In this document: one piece after another, positions 45,200 to 56,963 of the stretch | Layout of the letters: each line of letters starts with the position of its first letter | Numbering within the stretch: the first letter of the stretch is position 1 | Assembly (NCBI RefSeq): GCF_025766255.1 | Contig: NW_026516700.1 | Span: forward strand, 62,001-126,000 | Source: Zychaea mexicana | Lineage: Eukaryota > Mucoromycota > Mucoromycetes > Mucorales > Lichtheimiaceae | Reading direction: 5' to 3' | DNA length: 64,000 bases | Position numbers and translations under genes: made by a program | Notes under the pieces: model-generated | Databases searched by the model: none | What the model saw: only the letters and a program-made list of their open reading frames with translations | What the model was told of the DNA's origin: nothing

Positions 45200-45861
45200 G
45201 CTTTTTTCCTTTTCTATTCCTTATCCCTACACCCTGTATAAACCTCGCTTCGCTCTAATTCACACCTCTTGCTGACACCTTCTCCATAGCAACTCATCAC
45301 AAACGAACCAAACCCTTTCTTTGTATGTAAATTCTTCACTCCAATCAAATAATGATGCTACGGCCCAACCACACCTCCACAGATCAACCAGCCCTCTTAT
45401 TTCACAACTGTAATATCTTTGTTTTGGCTTATTTCCTTGTTGGAAAAAAAAGAAAAAAAAAAAAGAAAAAACATGTGTGCGTCTTGTCAAGTCATGCCCA
45501 TATACCGGCCCTTTGTGTCACCCCAAGCTGCTGTTGCTATGATATCATACAGCAGCATTATTATCATCGATTTCCTTAACCCCGCACCTGTTTCGTCTTT
45601 TTTGGGTGGGTGCGGGGCAGGGGCCCTCCAGGGTGGTGTGTGCATAATGGGACGTGAGAGAAGGACCCTAATTAAAGGTGGTCTAGTCTTTCTTCAACAA
45701 AAGTCACAAGACTTGCCACTTGTATTCAACACACACGTTCTGGATCTTTTCTATGCCAACTGAGGACGTTTCTTTCCCTTTCCCGTATTTTTTACTATTA
45801 TTGTTATTGTTATTATTACACTTTTTATTTCCACCACCACCACGACTACGAGGAGTGTGCT
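45200..45861. other. Convergent 3' flanks of YPD1 and Asterix
   Basis: T/A-rich and C-rich tracts, no gene seen. Confidence 0.5.
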
Positions 45862-46470
45862 CTAGACTGGGCTTGGTTCTCCTTCCATCGAAGCTGGTGC
45901 ATTGTAAAAGTCGCTGCGCTTGTACGCCATGTACATGTTGAGATAATACGTAAACAAGGAAACAAATGCCAGTCTAAACATTTTCAGAGACGTAAGCCTT
46001 TTGAAACTTGCACACACACATGCATGTACCGCAACCAGAAAATAAATAGTAGCTATCACTTACACGCCTCCACTCCATCCTACACTATCTTCCTTGCGGC
46101 TTCTTCGGGTGTTGAGTAACGATGACAAGCCGAAATACGCAGCAATCCATGGGATGGCTTTCATCGTGTTCTATTACAAATGAAAAAAAAAACCACGTTT
46201 AATTTCCTCTCCACTCAAGCTACATATTGGCTTGTCATCTATGATATACTTACGCGGATCATGATATTACCCATAGCTGGTATAGTGTACAAAGAAAAGC
46301 TCACGCGTTAGATAAAATTCAAAAAAATACAGACAACAAAATTTAACAACTGCATTACCAACTGCCATGGCAATGTTTCCTGCGTAATCTACATCGCCAG
46401 ACTCCTTGGGTGGCATGTGATAAGGAACGATTTTGTCAATTCGACGAGGATCGGCTTTAGATGAGGACAT
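45862..46470 (-). CDS. WDR83OS: ER membrane protein Asterix (PAT complex subunit)
   Basis: Four minus-strand exons fit in frame: 46359-46470, 46254-46276 (only 23 bases), 46064-46170 and 45862-45973, giving 117 residues. The N-terminus SKADPRRIDKIVPYHMP matches the Asterix family (DPRRxxK then PP). Then come two or three membrane helices (MKAIPWIAAYFGLSSLLN, LAFVSLFTYYLNMYM) separated by RRSRKED. In animals Asterix with CCDC47 forms the PAT complex, which shields hydrophilic groups in membrane segments during insertion at the ER translocon. A fungal role is inferred from homology. The tiny second exon carries AMGNIMIR and is required for frame. Confidence 0.88.
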
Positions 46471-47564
46471 GATTGTGTGTGTCTGGAGGTTTTTTTTTTT
46501 GCTGGAACAAAGAGAAAAAGACGTTCGCACAGAAGATTGGTCAGGATTCCTTTCCCCCGCCCTCACATCTCCGACTGTGGGGAGGGAGGTGATAATTTAA
46601 AAGTTTGGGTGTTATAGCAGTAACCCCAACAAGGGGTTTCCTCTTTGGCTTTGTTCTTCCTTGAACATTGCTAATCATTTATCTAGCGAACCATCAGCAG
46701 TAGTTGCAGAAATGTCTTGTGCATTGTTTGAATCACGATAGCCACATCTGCTAGGTTTTGGAAGGGAGAGCCAGTACTGCTATACGTCTTATTATTCAAA
46801 AAAAAAAGTCGAGTTACGACATCACACTCTTGTGCTGCTGCATACTGACGTTTATGCTAGTGAGATACCAGCAGTAATGCTTGACATGATTTCTAGCGGT
46901 GCTTGTTAGTGAGTACGTTACATTTTACGTGTATTTTGCTGTAAAAAGGCATTATACAGCACAACCGTTTAAATTAAAAGACGTCTCGGTATATGTCACC
47001 CTTGCTCTGCCTGAAGTCCATGTGTTTACAGCATACCGTGAAGGCATTCAACCAGTACTAAACAGTACACAGAGGCTTGAAAAAGAGACAGGGCTTCCAA
47101 CTTGTCGTGTACATTTTTGAAAAAGGTTGTTGCGCCTTCTTAATACTATGTGAGATTCGATCTGGGATCAACTGCGGATAATATACCTACAGGCCAGCAA
47201 TAGCAGAAGCTTTAAAGCGAGGTAATAAAGCGGCAATATCAAGTACATTCTTCTATTGCATTCATTAGCATCAACTATAGCAGAAAGTTAAAACCTTTTT
47301 ATTCACTAAATCACATATTTTGAAGCTTGCCAGTGGAAGTCCTATACGACACTTGTTTGGAAAAGTGCTCCTGTAGCAATTAGTTCAAATGCCGCTGTTT
47401 TTTTAAGAACTCTTGCGCCCAGCCCGAACCTCTTCTCGTAATATATCGTTTTTGAAAAAGACACTTGTATAAAATGAGGCACGTACACCAAACACAATTT
47501 GACAGTGCTTTGCGCATCATTGGCTCCATCTTATCTAAACTTTTATAAATTACGCTTTATTCAG
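46471..47564. other. Divergent spacer between Asterix and PAF1
   Basis: Shared upstream region of two divergent genes. An ORF at 46899-47120 (plus strand) has a protein-like stretch (LKDVSVYVTLALPEVHVF, GIQPVLNSTQRLEKET) but no recognised family or splice partners, and I leave it uncalled. The missing first exon of PAF1 should lie in here. Confidence 0.4.
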
Positions 47565-48938
47565 TTCGAAATACAGAAGCGATTATCTCTGCCGTGTTCG
47601 ATATCGAAACACGCTACCACCATTACCATTCGCGCCAAAATTATTAACAATGCCATCGCTTCAAGAGCGCCATGCAGAATATCAATCTCTTGATTTTGAA
47701 GACAAGATTCCATTTCCTCTACAGATCGATCAGTCATACAGTATACCCTTTGATCGATCACTTGTAGAATATCTGGATGCCATGGAAACCAATCCTGAAG
47801 AAAGTATGTTGGCCATCTTGAGTTGTTTTTCATTGATACTCAAAAGCTCCATGGTTTAACAACAAAAAATTTCTACTTGAAAGTTACGCGCGCAGGTGAA
47901 GAGATTGCAGAAGAAGATCGAATTTTATTGACACCACCTACTGATGAACAACAATCGAACCGAATCAAAATGGAACGACGACCCAACGTATCATGGCTCC
48001 GACGCGTGGATACGCTTGGACTCCCTAAACCGACACAGCCGCGTAAAAAAGATGCAGTGGCAGCAGCAGCGGCAGCAGCAGCAGCTTCACACAACACTAA
48101 AAGACCGCTTCACTATACTTGGGAAGAGTGTCAAACCAAATTGTTGGCTGGATTCCAACCACCGGATGTGGAAGCGTTGCGCCATCCTCGTACAAAATGC
48201 AAAGCCAAACGCGTCGTGCCGGTCTTGCCCAACTACAAGTGTGACAATGCTATTTATACGATTGTCAACTTTGGTGCTGATCCGGCGGATGAAAAGCGGT
48301 TGGCAAAGCGCCGGTTGCAGAGCAAGGATGACGCGGATAGCGAAAGAGAAGGCATTAAGCGCTTACGATCCTCGGCCAAGGATGCAACAGATCGTGGTAT
48401 TTTGCGGCCTATTACTAACCCGCACGATCCAGATGACAGTTATTTGATTTGGTTTTTGCCTGACAAGGAAGGCACGGCAAGACTGGTTCAAGAAAAGGCA
48501 AATGTACAGGAAATGGTCAGCGATGCAGAAAGCACAGTTGGAGAAGAGGTAAATATACCATGGATTTTGAATCTGTTTAGAGTGTGCTAATCAACCAATT
48601 ACTCTATATATATGTCTTTGTTTTGACAGCCGATCACATTCGAGTCAGTTCGCGAATATCTATACAACCACGACAACGAACAGCAATATATGCTTTTGCG
48701 ATTTGTTGATGATGGTGAATCAAGTAGAGGCGAATTCAACGTTGTCAAGAGTCGTATGACAGCATCAAAGAAGCGCGCTGTGGTAGGTTGTTTAGAAAGG
48801 AAAAGAAAAGTATGGGTACTGATCAAGATTTTACAAACATAGAGCAAACAATATCAGTACCGGTATCTTGAGGAGTACGAGAAGCCAAACATCCTCAATG
48901 TCACGTACGAACAGCAAGAAGAGGAACAAGATCAGTAA
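47565..48938 (+). CDS. PAF1: RNA polymerase II-associated factor PAF1
   Basis: Four exons are seen: 47565-47803, 47896-48548, 48630-48782 and 48843-48938. PAF1 is a core subunit of the Paf1 complex, which travels with RNA polymerase II and promotes histone H2B ubiquitination and H3 methylation. Marks in order: SDYLCRVRYRNTLPPLPFAP with PKLL (the N-terminal family signature), an EEIAEEDRILLTPP segment, RRPNVSWLRRVD, VVPVLPNYKCDNAIYTIVNF, DSYLIWFLPDKEG, TFESVREYLYNHDN and TASKKRA. A poly-Ala run (about codons 135-146) is lineage-specific. The exon 1 shown starts at an acceptor, and its phase needs two bases from an upstream exon that I could not find, so the start is missing. The acidic C-terminal tail is shorter than in yeast. 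Confidence 0.88.
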
Positions 48939-49225
48939 TCATAATCGTAGTAAAAAAAAAAACAACATGCCACCTTTTGTAACCCCACACACACTCACCT
49001 ACCCACAAACCCCACCACGCCTTTTTATGTTGTCTCCAGAATAATAAACGATTTCCCACACAATCATACAAAATGCTGGGTAAAATTCTTTCCCGACAAT
49101 TCATCTCTCGTAAGCCGAATGACAGCTTCCCGAGCTAAAAAAAATGCGTGTAGATTAAATAGCCTTTTCACTTTTTTTGCGCTTCTTTTCTTCTCTACTC
49201 TCACAACAACTCATACCAGACCATC

Positions 49226-51878
49226 ATGGCCGTACGCTTCCCTCGCCACCTCAAACCCATCGAGCCCCAAGGCCCTGTTTTGCTCGAACAAGAACGCAAG
49301 GCTGCCTCGTTCGATCCCAAGGCATTAATGACCACCTTGTATGGTGAAGACTATTTAAAGAAGCGAGACGCGATCTTGAAGATTCTTGAAAACGATCCCG
49401 TCCTTGGTGACAAGAGCCATCGTTACTATACGGGTCGTGAAGTTCGTTTCAAAAAGGCATTGGCAGCTGCTAAGCGATTCGTCGAGTTGATCAAGTAAGG
49501 GATTATTATTAATAGCTTATGCTTTTGCATAAAAAAAAAAGCTCCACACACTCTCTCACACAAGAATTGGACGTTATTTACAATGACACTCCATTTCTAC
49601 TATTTTTATTAGGGAACATAACTGGACAAAGGAAGATTTCGGCATTGCTGATTTCTTGTTTGATGAATCGGGTCCTGTAAGTCTCGTGGGAAGAAAAGAG
49701 GGGGGAAATAAAACTATAATGCTGACTGACCTTATTCGTCAAACTTAAGCTCCGTCTTCACCGAAGCATGTTCATGCCTACACTCGAGAACCAAGCTACT
49801 GAGGAACAGCAAAAAATATATTTGGAAGCTGCTAGACGATATGAAATCATTGGTTGTTATGCACAAACTGAGGTAAAGTGGCTGTACGACCCCCATGGGA
49901 TCGGGTATTATATACAACAAACGAGGGTGGGAGGTGGATAATCCAGGAAGAGTGTTACTAATATGCACCTCTCACTGGTTTAGCTTGGACACGGCTCCAA
50001 TGTTCGCGGCTTGGAGACAACAGCTACCTATGATCCTACTACACAGGAGTTTGTCATCCACTCGCCTACCTTGACTTCGTCCAAGTGGTGGATTGGTGGT
50101 TTGGGTGTTGCTGCTAACCACGCTATGGTCATGGCTCGATTGATTAGCAACGGCAAGGACTATGGACCACATCCTTTCATCGTTCAGATTCGCGACCTCA
50201 AGACGCACGAGCCACTTCCTGGCGTCACTGTGGGCGATATTGGTGAGCAGATCTTTTCTCTATTGTGTGTTATATAAAAAAAGAAAAATGGTTTGTTAGA
50301 TCGCCATGACTTATAAAGAAAATAGGTCCCAAGTTTGGCTTCAACACAGTGGATAATGGTTTCATCCTGTTCGACAACATCCGTGTGCCCCACATTGCCA
50401 TGATGGCTCGTTACTCAAAGATTGACAAGGCCACGGGTGATTATATCAAAGTATGTGTGTACATTTCAAGGGAACGGATGATAGAAGGAAAAGGAGGGGT
50501 AAACAACATGGGACTTATTTTTGTTGATAGCCACCCAACAGCAAACTGGCCTATGGCACGATGGTGTTCGTCCGCGCCAACATTGTTTTGGAATCACGCT
50601 ACGTTCTTGCCCGAGCTGCCACTGTTGCTATCCGCTACTCTGCCGTCCGATCCCAGTTTGTGGATGATGCCAGCCCCAAGAAGATCCAGAATGCAGACGG
50701 CTCTTCCAAGATTGTGGAGACACCCGTATTGGATTATGTGATGCAACAATATCGCTTGTTCCCCGTCATTGCCCAAGCTTACGCCTGTCACTTTACGGCA
50801 CTTGAAATGCATCGCATGTACCACGAGAACCAAGCCAAGATGGCCCAGGGCGACTTTTCGTACTTGGCTGATCTTCACGCCTCCTCTTCTGGATTGAAGA
50901 GTTTGACCACCACCCTGGGTTCTGCTGGTGTGGAAGACTGCCGTCGTGCTTGCGGTGGTCATGGTTACTCGCTTTTCTCTGGTCTGGGTCAATTCTATCA
51001 GGACAATTTGCCCAAGGTTACTGTGAGTATGAAATTAATTGATTGATTAAACGGGAGGGCCCAGTACACGAAAGCATCGTCTCTCTCTGGACTACGTATT
51101 GACTCATCGTAACTTCTAGTGGGAAGGTGACAACTACATCCTGACTCAGCAAACCACGCGTTACTTGCTAAAGACATTCCGAACCGTGGCTGCCGGCCGT
51201 GTTGCTGAAAAGGATGCCAACTTTTCTGCCAGCTACATGATGGAATACTTGTCCAACCCCAAGGCGCTCTGCCCAATCACCCAAGCATCCGACTTGTCCA
51301 ACCCCGAAATACTGCTGGCTGCATTCAAGCACCGTGCTGCCTTTTTGGTCGCTAAGGCTGTGCACAACATTGACGTGGAGCAAAAGACATGGAACGACAT
51401 GTTGGTGGACGTTTACCGTATCTCTCGTGCACACTGCCAATTGATGATGGTGTCCAACTTTGTCAAAGCTGTCTTTGGTCCCAGTGCTCAACAATCCAAT
51501 GAGACCCGTGTCTTGCAAAAGGTGGCCGTCTTGTTCGGTGTGTCCACACTGGAGCAGGAAATGGCCGACTTTTTGACATCTGGCTACATTTCGCCCGAAC
51601 AGTCTTTGCTGGTCAAGGAACGTTCGATCCAATTGCTCAAGGAGATCCGCCCTGAAGTGGTTTCCCTGGTGGATGCCTTTGGCTTCCCAGACTACTTGTT
51701 GCAATCCTCTTTGGGTGCTCAAGACGGTAATGCCTATGTCAGAATGACGCGTGCTGCCGAACTGGAGCCACTCAACCAATCAAAGGTTGCTGATGGTTAT
51801 GAAGAATATATCAAGCCATTCGTACACGGTGGACAGCAAAAGTGGAAGATTGGCAAGGACGGTATTGCCCGTTTGTAA
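49226..51878 (+). CDS. ACOX1: Peroxisomal acyl-CoA oxidase
   Basis: Seven exons fit in frame: 49226-49494, 49613-49676, 49750-49872, 49984-50242, 50326-50450, 50531-51022 and 51120-51878, giving 696 residues. The enzyme oxidises acyl-CoA to trans-2-enoyl-CoA with FAD and passes electrons to oxygen, making hydrogen peroxide: the first step of peroxisomal beta-oxidation. Visible: [20 protein letters not shown] (flavin and substrate loop), [53 protein letters not shown], and [16 protein letters not shown], whose Glu is the catalytic base of the family. The last residues are ARL, an accepted type-1 peroxisomal signal. Length agrees with ACOX1/POX1. Start: first Met before AVRFPRHL. Confidence 0.95.
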
Positions 51879-52242
51879 ATTATTAATCAACTAGTTGTAG
51901 TAGTTAACTATGCTATCATTTATACACCATCCCATCTTTATGTATTTCTTTTCTTCAAGTATTCTCGCTTTTCTTTAGATTTTTTTACCATCCTCGCTCG
52001 CGTACCTTATTTATTCTTTCTTCCGTTCTTTGCATTAGCATTTCCTCCTTCTTTTGCCTTTTTTTTCCTACCAAAATTACATCAGTACGGTAAAACAGCC
52101 AAATAAAACAGTATGTATTCCTGAGTATAGCATTAGCTGTTGCATGATCTTTTTCAGCAACCAGAAAACTTCCTACTGCTTATTTTAATCAGGGAAAAGT
52201 TTTTAGCCGGACATTTGGGGGATGACCGAGCCGCTATACACA
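51879..52242. other. 3' flank of acyl-CoA oxidase up to the duplication
   Basis: T-rich downstream region without a gene. The duplicated segment begins abruptly at 52243. Confidence 0.6.
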
Positions 52243-52384
52243 TGTCCACAGGGCTGTCTGGTAAGTGGGGATCGCGTATAACCAGCGGCGACATACTTTC
52301 ACACATTCGACACAGCCCGCTGTCCGATAAACGAGAAGATGTACTGAATGATTCGGGAGGCAAAATCGAGATCAAATCAGTCAT
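52243..52384 (-). pseudogene. Truncated F-box start, copy 2
   Basis: Same TDLISILPPE opening and same frame breaks as at 16178, with no LRR part beyond the junction at 52243. The shared lesions show that the gene was already broken before duplication. Confidence 0.7.
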
Positions 52385-53512
52385 ATTACGTGTATGTGAA
52401 AGGGGACGCGCGAAAAGAAATTTGGCACGAGGCTTTTAATCGAACAAAGCCTGTATAACATAATCCGGACTCGTGAAATAATATGTCCGACAAAGGAAAA
52501 GCAAGTCGAAACAGGTAGCTCACCTGAATTTTATTTGGAAAAGGGGGACCCTGAAGATTGATCTATTGTAACCACCAGTAACTTCATTAAATCTATGCTA
52601 TCATAGCGATACGCAGATACACATTAGAACAGGGCTCTTTCTAAAACCATCGACTTCTCGATACGAAGGAAAAGGTTTCAATCAATACTCGGGTTTATTG
52701 TTTGCGAGCCGCAAAAGTCATATATAAGTAACGAATCGCTTGGCCTGGAAAGCACAGCATCCCTGTGTGCAAGTTTCGGTAGAGCAACTATATCATATCT
52801 TTAACAGGTCCTCCTGATATCTTTGGTGAGCGATCATCACTTTCAAATAGGTGACGCATACTTTGAAAATATGTAACGAAGTAAAGTTAAATAAGAAAAG
52901 GAAGAGAGAAGTGAAGGTGTAAGGGGGTGGGGAAAGAGCTGTTACAAGAATCACGCTTTGAAAGCAGGCATATCGGAAACGTCAGTGCAAGCTTTTCGAT
53001 CCAGGTGAAACCCAAAATGATAAGAAAATTGTGTTGTGATAAGCTACGTGCAGGAAGAGTGAGAGAGACGAACAGCTGAAAAAAAAAACATTCCAATTTT
53101 TTACAGATCTGACAATTATACAGGTCTGCTGGCGTATGCTCTGGCGTTGCCTCTTATAAAATAACCGACCATATCCTCGGTAACAATTTTTATTTCTTGA
53201 CAATTGCTTTGGCAATTTAGGCGAACACAGAAAGTGAAAAAGAGTGCCAAAGCATTGTGATCGTGTTACTTTCGGCTACGATACAGAGCCACTGTCACTG
53301 TTCCCCGCTTTGGTTTAGCACGGAGCTGTGAATGGATGGAGGGGGAGTAATTAGCTTTTTGTTCGCGAAAAAAGAAAAAGGAACTTGTCGTGCACATAAA
53401 AAAAAAGGCGAGGCAAAAGCGGTAAAACGTTTATGCGGAAAGTGCGAAAAAAAAAATATATTTTTATTTTGTTTATCATTTTCTTATTTGTGTATAAAAA
53501 AAAAAGTTCGTT

Positions 53513-53985
53513 TCAATTATCCCAACATATACCGTTGGCATCACATGCACCCGAAGGTTCACGATCGGCTGCCGGAGTATATGACCACATTCCCACTGGT
53601 ATATATTGCAAATTTTCTTCAGGGCGCGGACCACTGAATCTGCCGATCATCAGAAGAATTATGACAATAGCCAGCACAAGCAATGACCCGATCATGGCAC
53701 AGAGCAGCGCATCTGTACTACAGACCAAAGCTGTACCAAAACGAACTGAAGAGAAGAGAAAAAAGAAAGGCGAAATTGCTCGCTTTATATAGACATTTTT
53801 CTCGTTCGGGACTTCAAATCCCCGTGAATTCTCATTGGCCCAGATAACGGGTTGCGTATCAACTTGTGGGCTGCGTACTATGGCATAACAAAAGATACAG
53901 CACCAAAGGAAATGAAAGGAGTGGTATACTTGATGGTCAAGTAGACAAGCGTGCTTCGGCGGTAGTGGTACGTGTCTCTTACCAT
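53513..53985 (-). pseudogene. Small membrane protein of segment A, copy 2
   Basis: Matches 17263-17781. Here the C-terminal frame after the membrane helix is FSGPRPEENLQYIPVGM and ends WDN, while the frame from the MVRDTY start is shifted by one base near 53925 and stops early. Each copy is therefore open where the other is broken. Family unknown. Confidence 0.4.
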
Positions 53986-54924
53986 GGGCTGCTGTACCTC
54001 CGATGCTGTCGCCGCTTGGTTGTGAGGGGTCCGTGCACGGCACCGTGTCAAGCGAAAACAAAGACACGAATGTGAATGAGCATGTAGATTTACGGAAGAA
54101 ATGCTTTTCTGTGAGCAATAAAATGGCAATATAGGATTGTCTGACACGGTAAGCAACTTAACAGATTCTACGGCATAGGACACGATCCTCCCAGCAGCCA
54201 GTTCCATTTCACCCAACAAGATAAACAGTATAAAGCGTAGTCCACAGACGATTCCATTTTGCTAGTATCTTTTGACTGCATGTGCGGTGTGCGGGAATAG
54301 ATACAACACACACTTGACTCCAACGCTGCAGTGTATCAAAGATCGTTATCTTTTATTGTGAAGCGTGCTTGTCTACTGTTGCTTTATAATTTTCGCCATC
54401 CGCCAACAGTTCTCTGAACTACGCCGTGTAACCTCTATCCATCCATTCCGAATTCATACTCTATCCAAGTATGTATGTGCTGCCGCAGATAAGCTGTCCG
54501 CTCATGGTAAGTATACGCTGCCGCTAGTGAAGTTGACTCACCCTTCACTGGCTTTCATTGCTGCTGATAAAGTTCTTTTTGAGCAGCGTTCAAAATCCAT
54601 TGGGACGATCAGAAGAGTAACATTATAAGCAATGACTTCCTACTGTACATCTTTCGACCCTTTTGCACGTAATGCGTTGCTCGATTATCACCTTGTTCGC
54701 TCGCCATCCCTTTGTGCACTTTGAGTACCAAGTAAATTGGCCAAATCGTTGCGTAACAATGCGCTTTCACTCTACGGAGTTTTCGTTTCAAGGGAAAGCT
54801 GTTGGAACGTTCGAGGTTTGACACACGCATCACTTGTCACTATTTAAAGAAGAAAGATCTGTGTTGCGCTCTTCCTGAGCTCCTCGTTCCTAGACTACCT
54901 TTGCTTCCTGCTGACTCACGTCAG

Positions 54925-55141
54925 TAAATGCTTGTCACAAGTGTGGGTTGATTCAGTCATGGTTGCCTTTTGCATATTACTTTTCAATAATTCGTTTGCA
55001 TCTCTTTTTTTCTTTCTTTGAGAGTAAGGAAGACTGAACTAGCTTTTGCTCACTATGTTGCTATTGCCAGGATGACTTTAGTTATATAATCTAGACATCC
55101 TGAATGCTGTTGTTTATTCGTTACCGCATCTGCAGGGTATT
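54925..55141 (+). repeat. Duplicated segment B, copy 2
   Basis: Nearly identical to 13147-13363. It starts at the TA that ends segment A and stops at a T run after gcagggtatt. Confidence 0.9.
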
Positions 55142-56545
55142 TTTTTTTTTTTGTATGGAGGTGTTTAAACCTCAGAAATAGTTTATTGCTGTGGGCCGTT
55201 CAAAAGAAGAGGGAAAGCACAGCGGCCTCGGAATTGTAAGAAAGGGAAGACAAGAGATATATACAATTAAAGCAAACAATAAAACTGTCATTAGCGACCC
55301 GAGAAAGGGAATAATCGACTGCATGAAAATATAATGTCACCTTACTGTGAAGTCAAATGCAACACCAGCTATTGACATTTTGCCTGTCGTACTATGATCA
55401 AGAGCAGTTTATACTAATGATACACTGCAGGAACATTCCATGTTCATCTTACCAAATTTTCGTTATTTCAACATCAGTGGTTTCCGTCCTTCCATATATG
55501 ACGATGTTGGACATGGGTTGTGGATACCATCCATCGTAGAGAGTCCAGGATGTGTCGTTGTACGTCACTTATATATACAGGTTAACACAAAATCACTCTG
55601 AGGACATATTTAACATAATTGTCGTAAGGTTGTTGTAAATATCGTTGATGTAATAATGTTATCATTGTTCAACTGTCGATATTTTTACGGTTGTATCTCC
55701 TATACATATGTACAACAGATTCAAGTCGAAGGTAAGATTCCAACAACAGAATTATATCATATGTTGAATACTAGTGCAAGGCGTACATCTCCTTACCAGC
55801 TACCTACACCCCTATTGTAAATGTCTTAAAGCATATTATAATAATAAGATTTTGAAGACTGGTTTATAAATAATAACCTGTTGTATACATATCGAGATTG
55901 TTAGAATATCTTGATCATGCCAGACTTGCGATATGTGCATATATTTGAATATCAAGTATATTGCACGTTTTCTCCTAAATTCGCCCTTACCTCCTCTTCT
56001 TGCTTATAGACATGCAATGCGCAAACCCTAATAACCTGTCACCGTGTACTACACTCAGCTGTTGCTGCACAAAGATGTGACTCCAGCTTTTGTTTTGGAT
56101 GACAGGTCCGCACTCATGTATCATGTCAGTAGTAGGTCATTAGGAAATGTAAATGGTCGATATGATATACGTTTTTTTATCCATACTTTTTTTTAATAAA
56201 GAGATGACTTTATAGCTGAAGTAGCAGCCAGCCAAACCGAACAGTATGTGTTGTGTTATATCCCTTTTCGCCCCGCTAAAGTTCAGAATGCTTGTGGTGA
56301 TTGTGGCTTTACATTATAGTATATCACCTGCGTGTTGCAATAGTGGCGAAGAAAAAAAAAAATAAGGACCGCGGGGCCTTTTCCATGAGCAGTATATATG
56401 ACTTAATAACGTACGTACAATAGAAAACTATCATTCTAGACTTTTGTACAATCAAGCTCGTGAACGAATATAATGCTAGGCCATATCTAAGTACTGTAGA
56501 GCGCCGCGCTTGCAGGAGAGACTCTTAAATCGTAAAAGATATATA
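55142..56545. other. Spacer, no supported gene
   Basis: AT-rich DNA with short ORFs only. The MITE begins at its end. Confidence 0.5.
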
Positions 56546-56718
56546 CAGTCGACCCCCGTTAACGTCAACCCTCAAGGTACCAGCAAAAGTGTTGACCATA
56601 TCGAGGGTTGACGATCACCGGGGGTAGAGAATAGGCAAAATCTTTAACTGCTAACTTTGGAAGGTTACCAGCGAATCTGTTGGCGCTATCGGGGGTTGAC
56701 GTTAACGCGGGTTGACTG
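56546..56718. mobile_element. Non-autonomous pogo-like MITE
   Basis: A 173-base element with inverted ends of about 24 bases: CAGTCGACCCCCGTTAACGT on the left, and CAGTCAACCCGCGTTAACGT from the right on the other strand. TA flanks both sides (56544-56545, 56719-56720). It has internal copies of the ggGTTGACg core and no coding capacity. The ends resemble, but do not equal, those of the Tigger-like elements, so a different autonomous partner is expected. It lies 245 bases upstream of the P450 start. Confidence 0.88.
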
Positions 56719-56963
56719 TATATATATATATATATGTATATGCAAGGATTTTGGATTTTGACAAAAACTCTTTTCAGAGGTGACGGTTTATTACGCTTAC
56801 TCACTAGCTGTAAGTCACTTCTTTTTCTCTACATACAAGCAACAAACAATAATTCATGTTTGACATTACTGCTTTAAAAAATCAATATTGATATTTTAAA
56901 TCGGATAACATGCTATATATAGTCAGCTGTTAAAAAAAACTAGAAGGAGAGGAAACGATAAAG

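Larger units (their letters stand above)
52243..54926 (+). repeat. Duplicated segment A, copy 2
   Basis: Near-identical to 16037-18771. The left junction cuts the F-box pseudogene 142 bases after its ATG, so this copy is truncated relative to the first. The right junction is at a TA (54925-54926), after which segment B follows without a gap. Confidence 0.95.

Noticed and set aside
46899..47120. Plus-strand ORF with a protein-like middle
   Set aside because: No family, start context or splice partner; it could be a relic but I cannot support a gene.
51168..51779. Minus-strand ORF of 203 codons
   Set aside because: Antisense of the long last exon of acyl-CoA oxidase.
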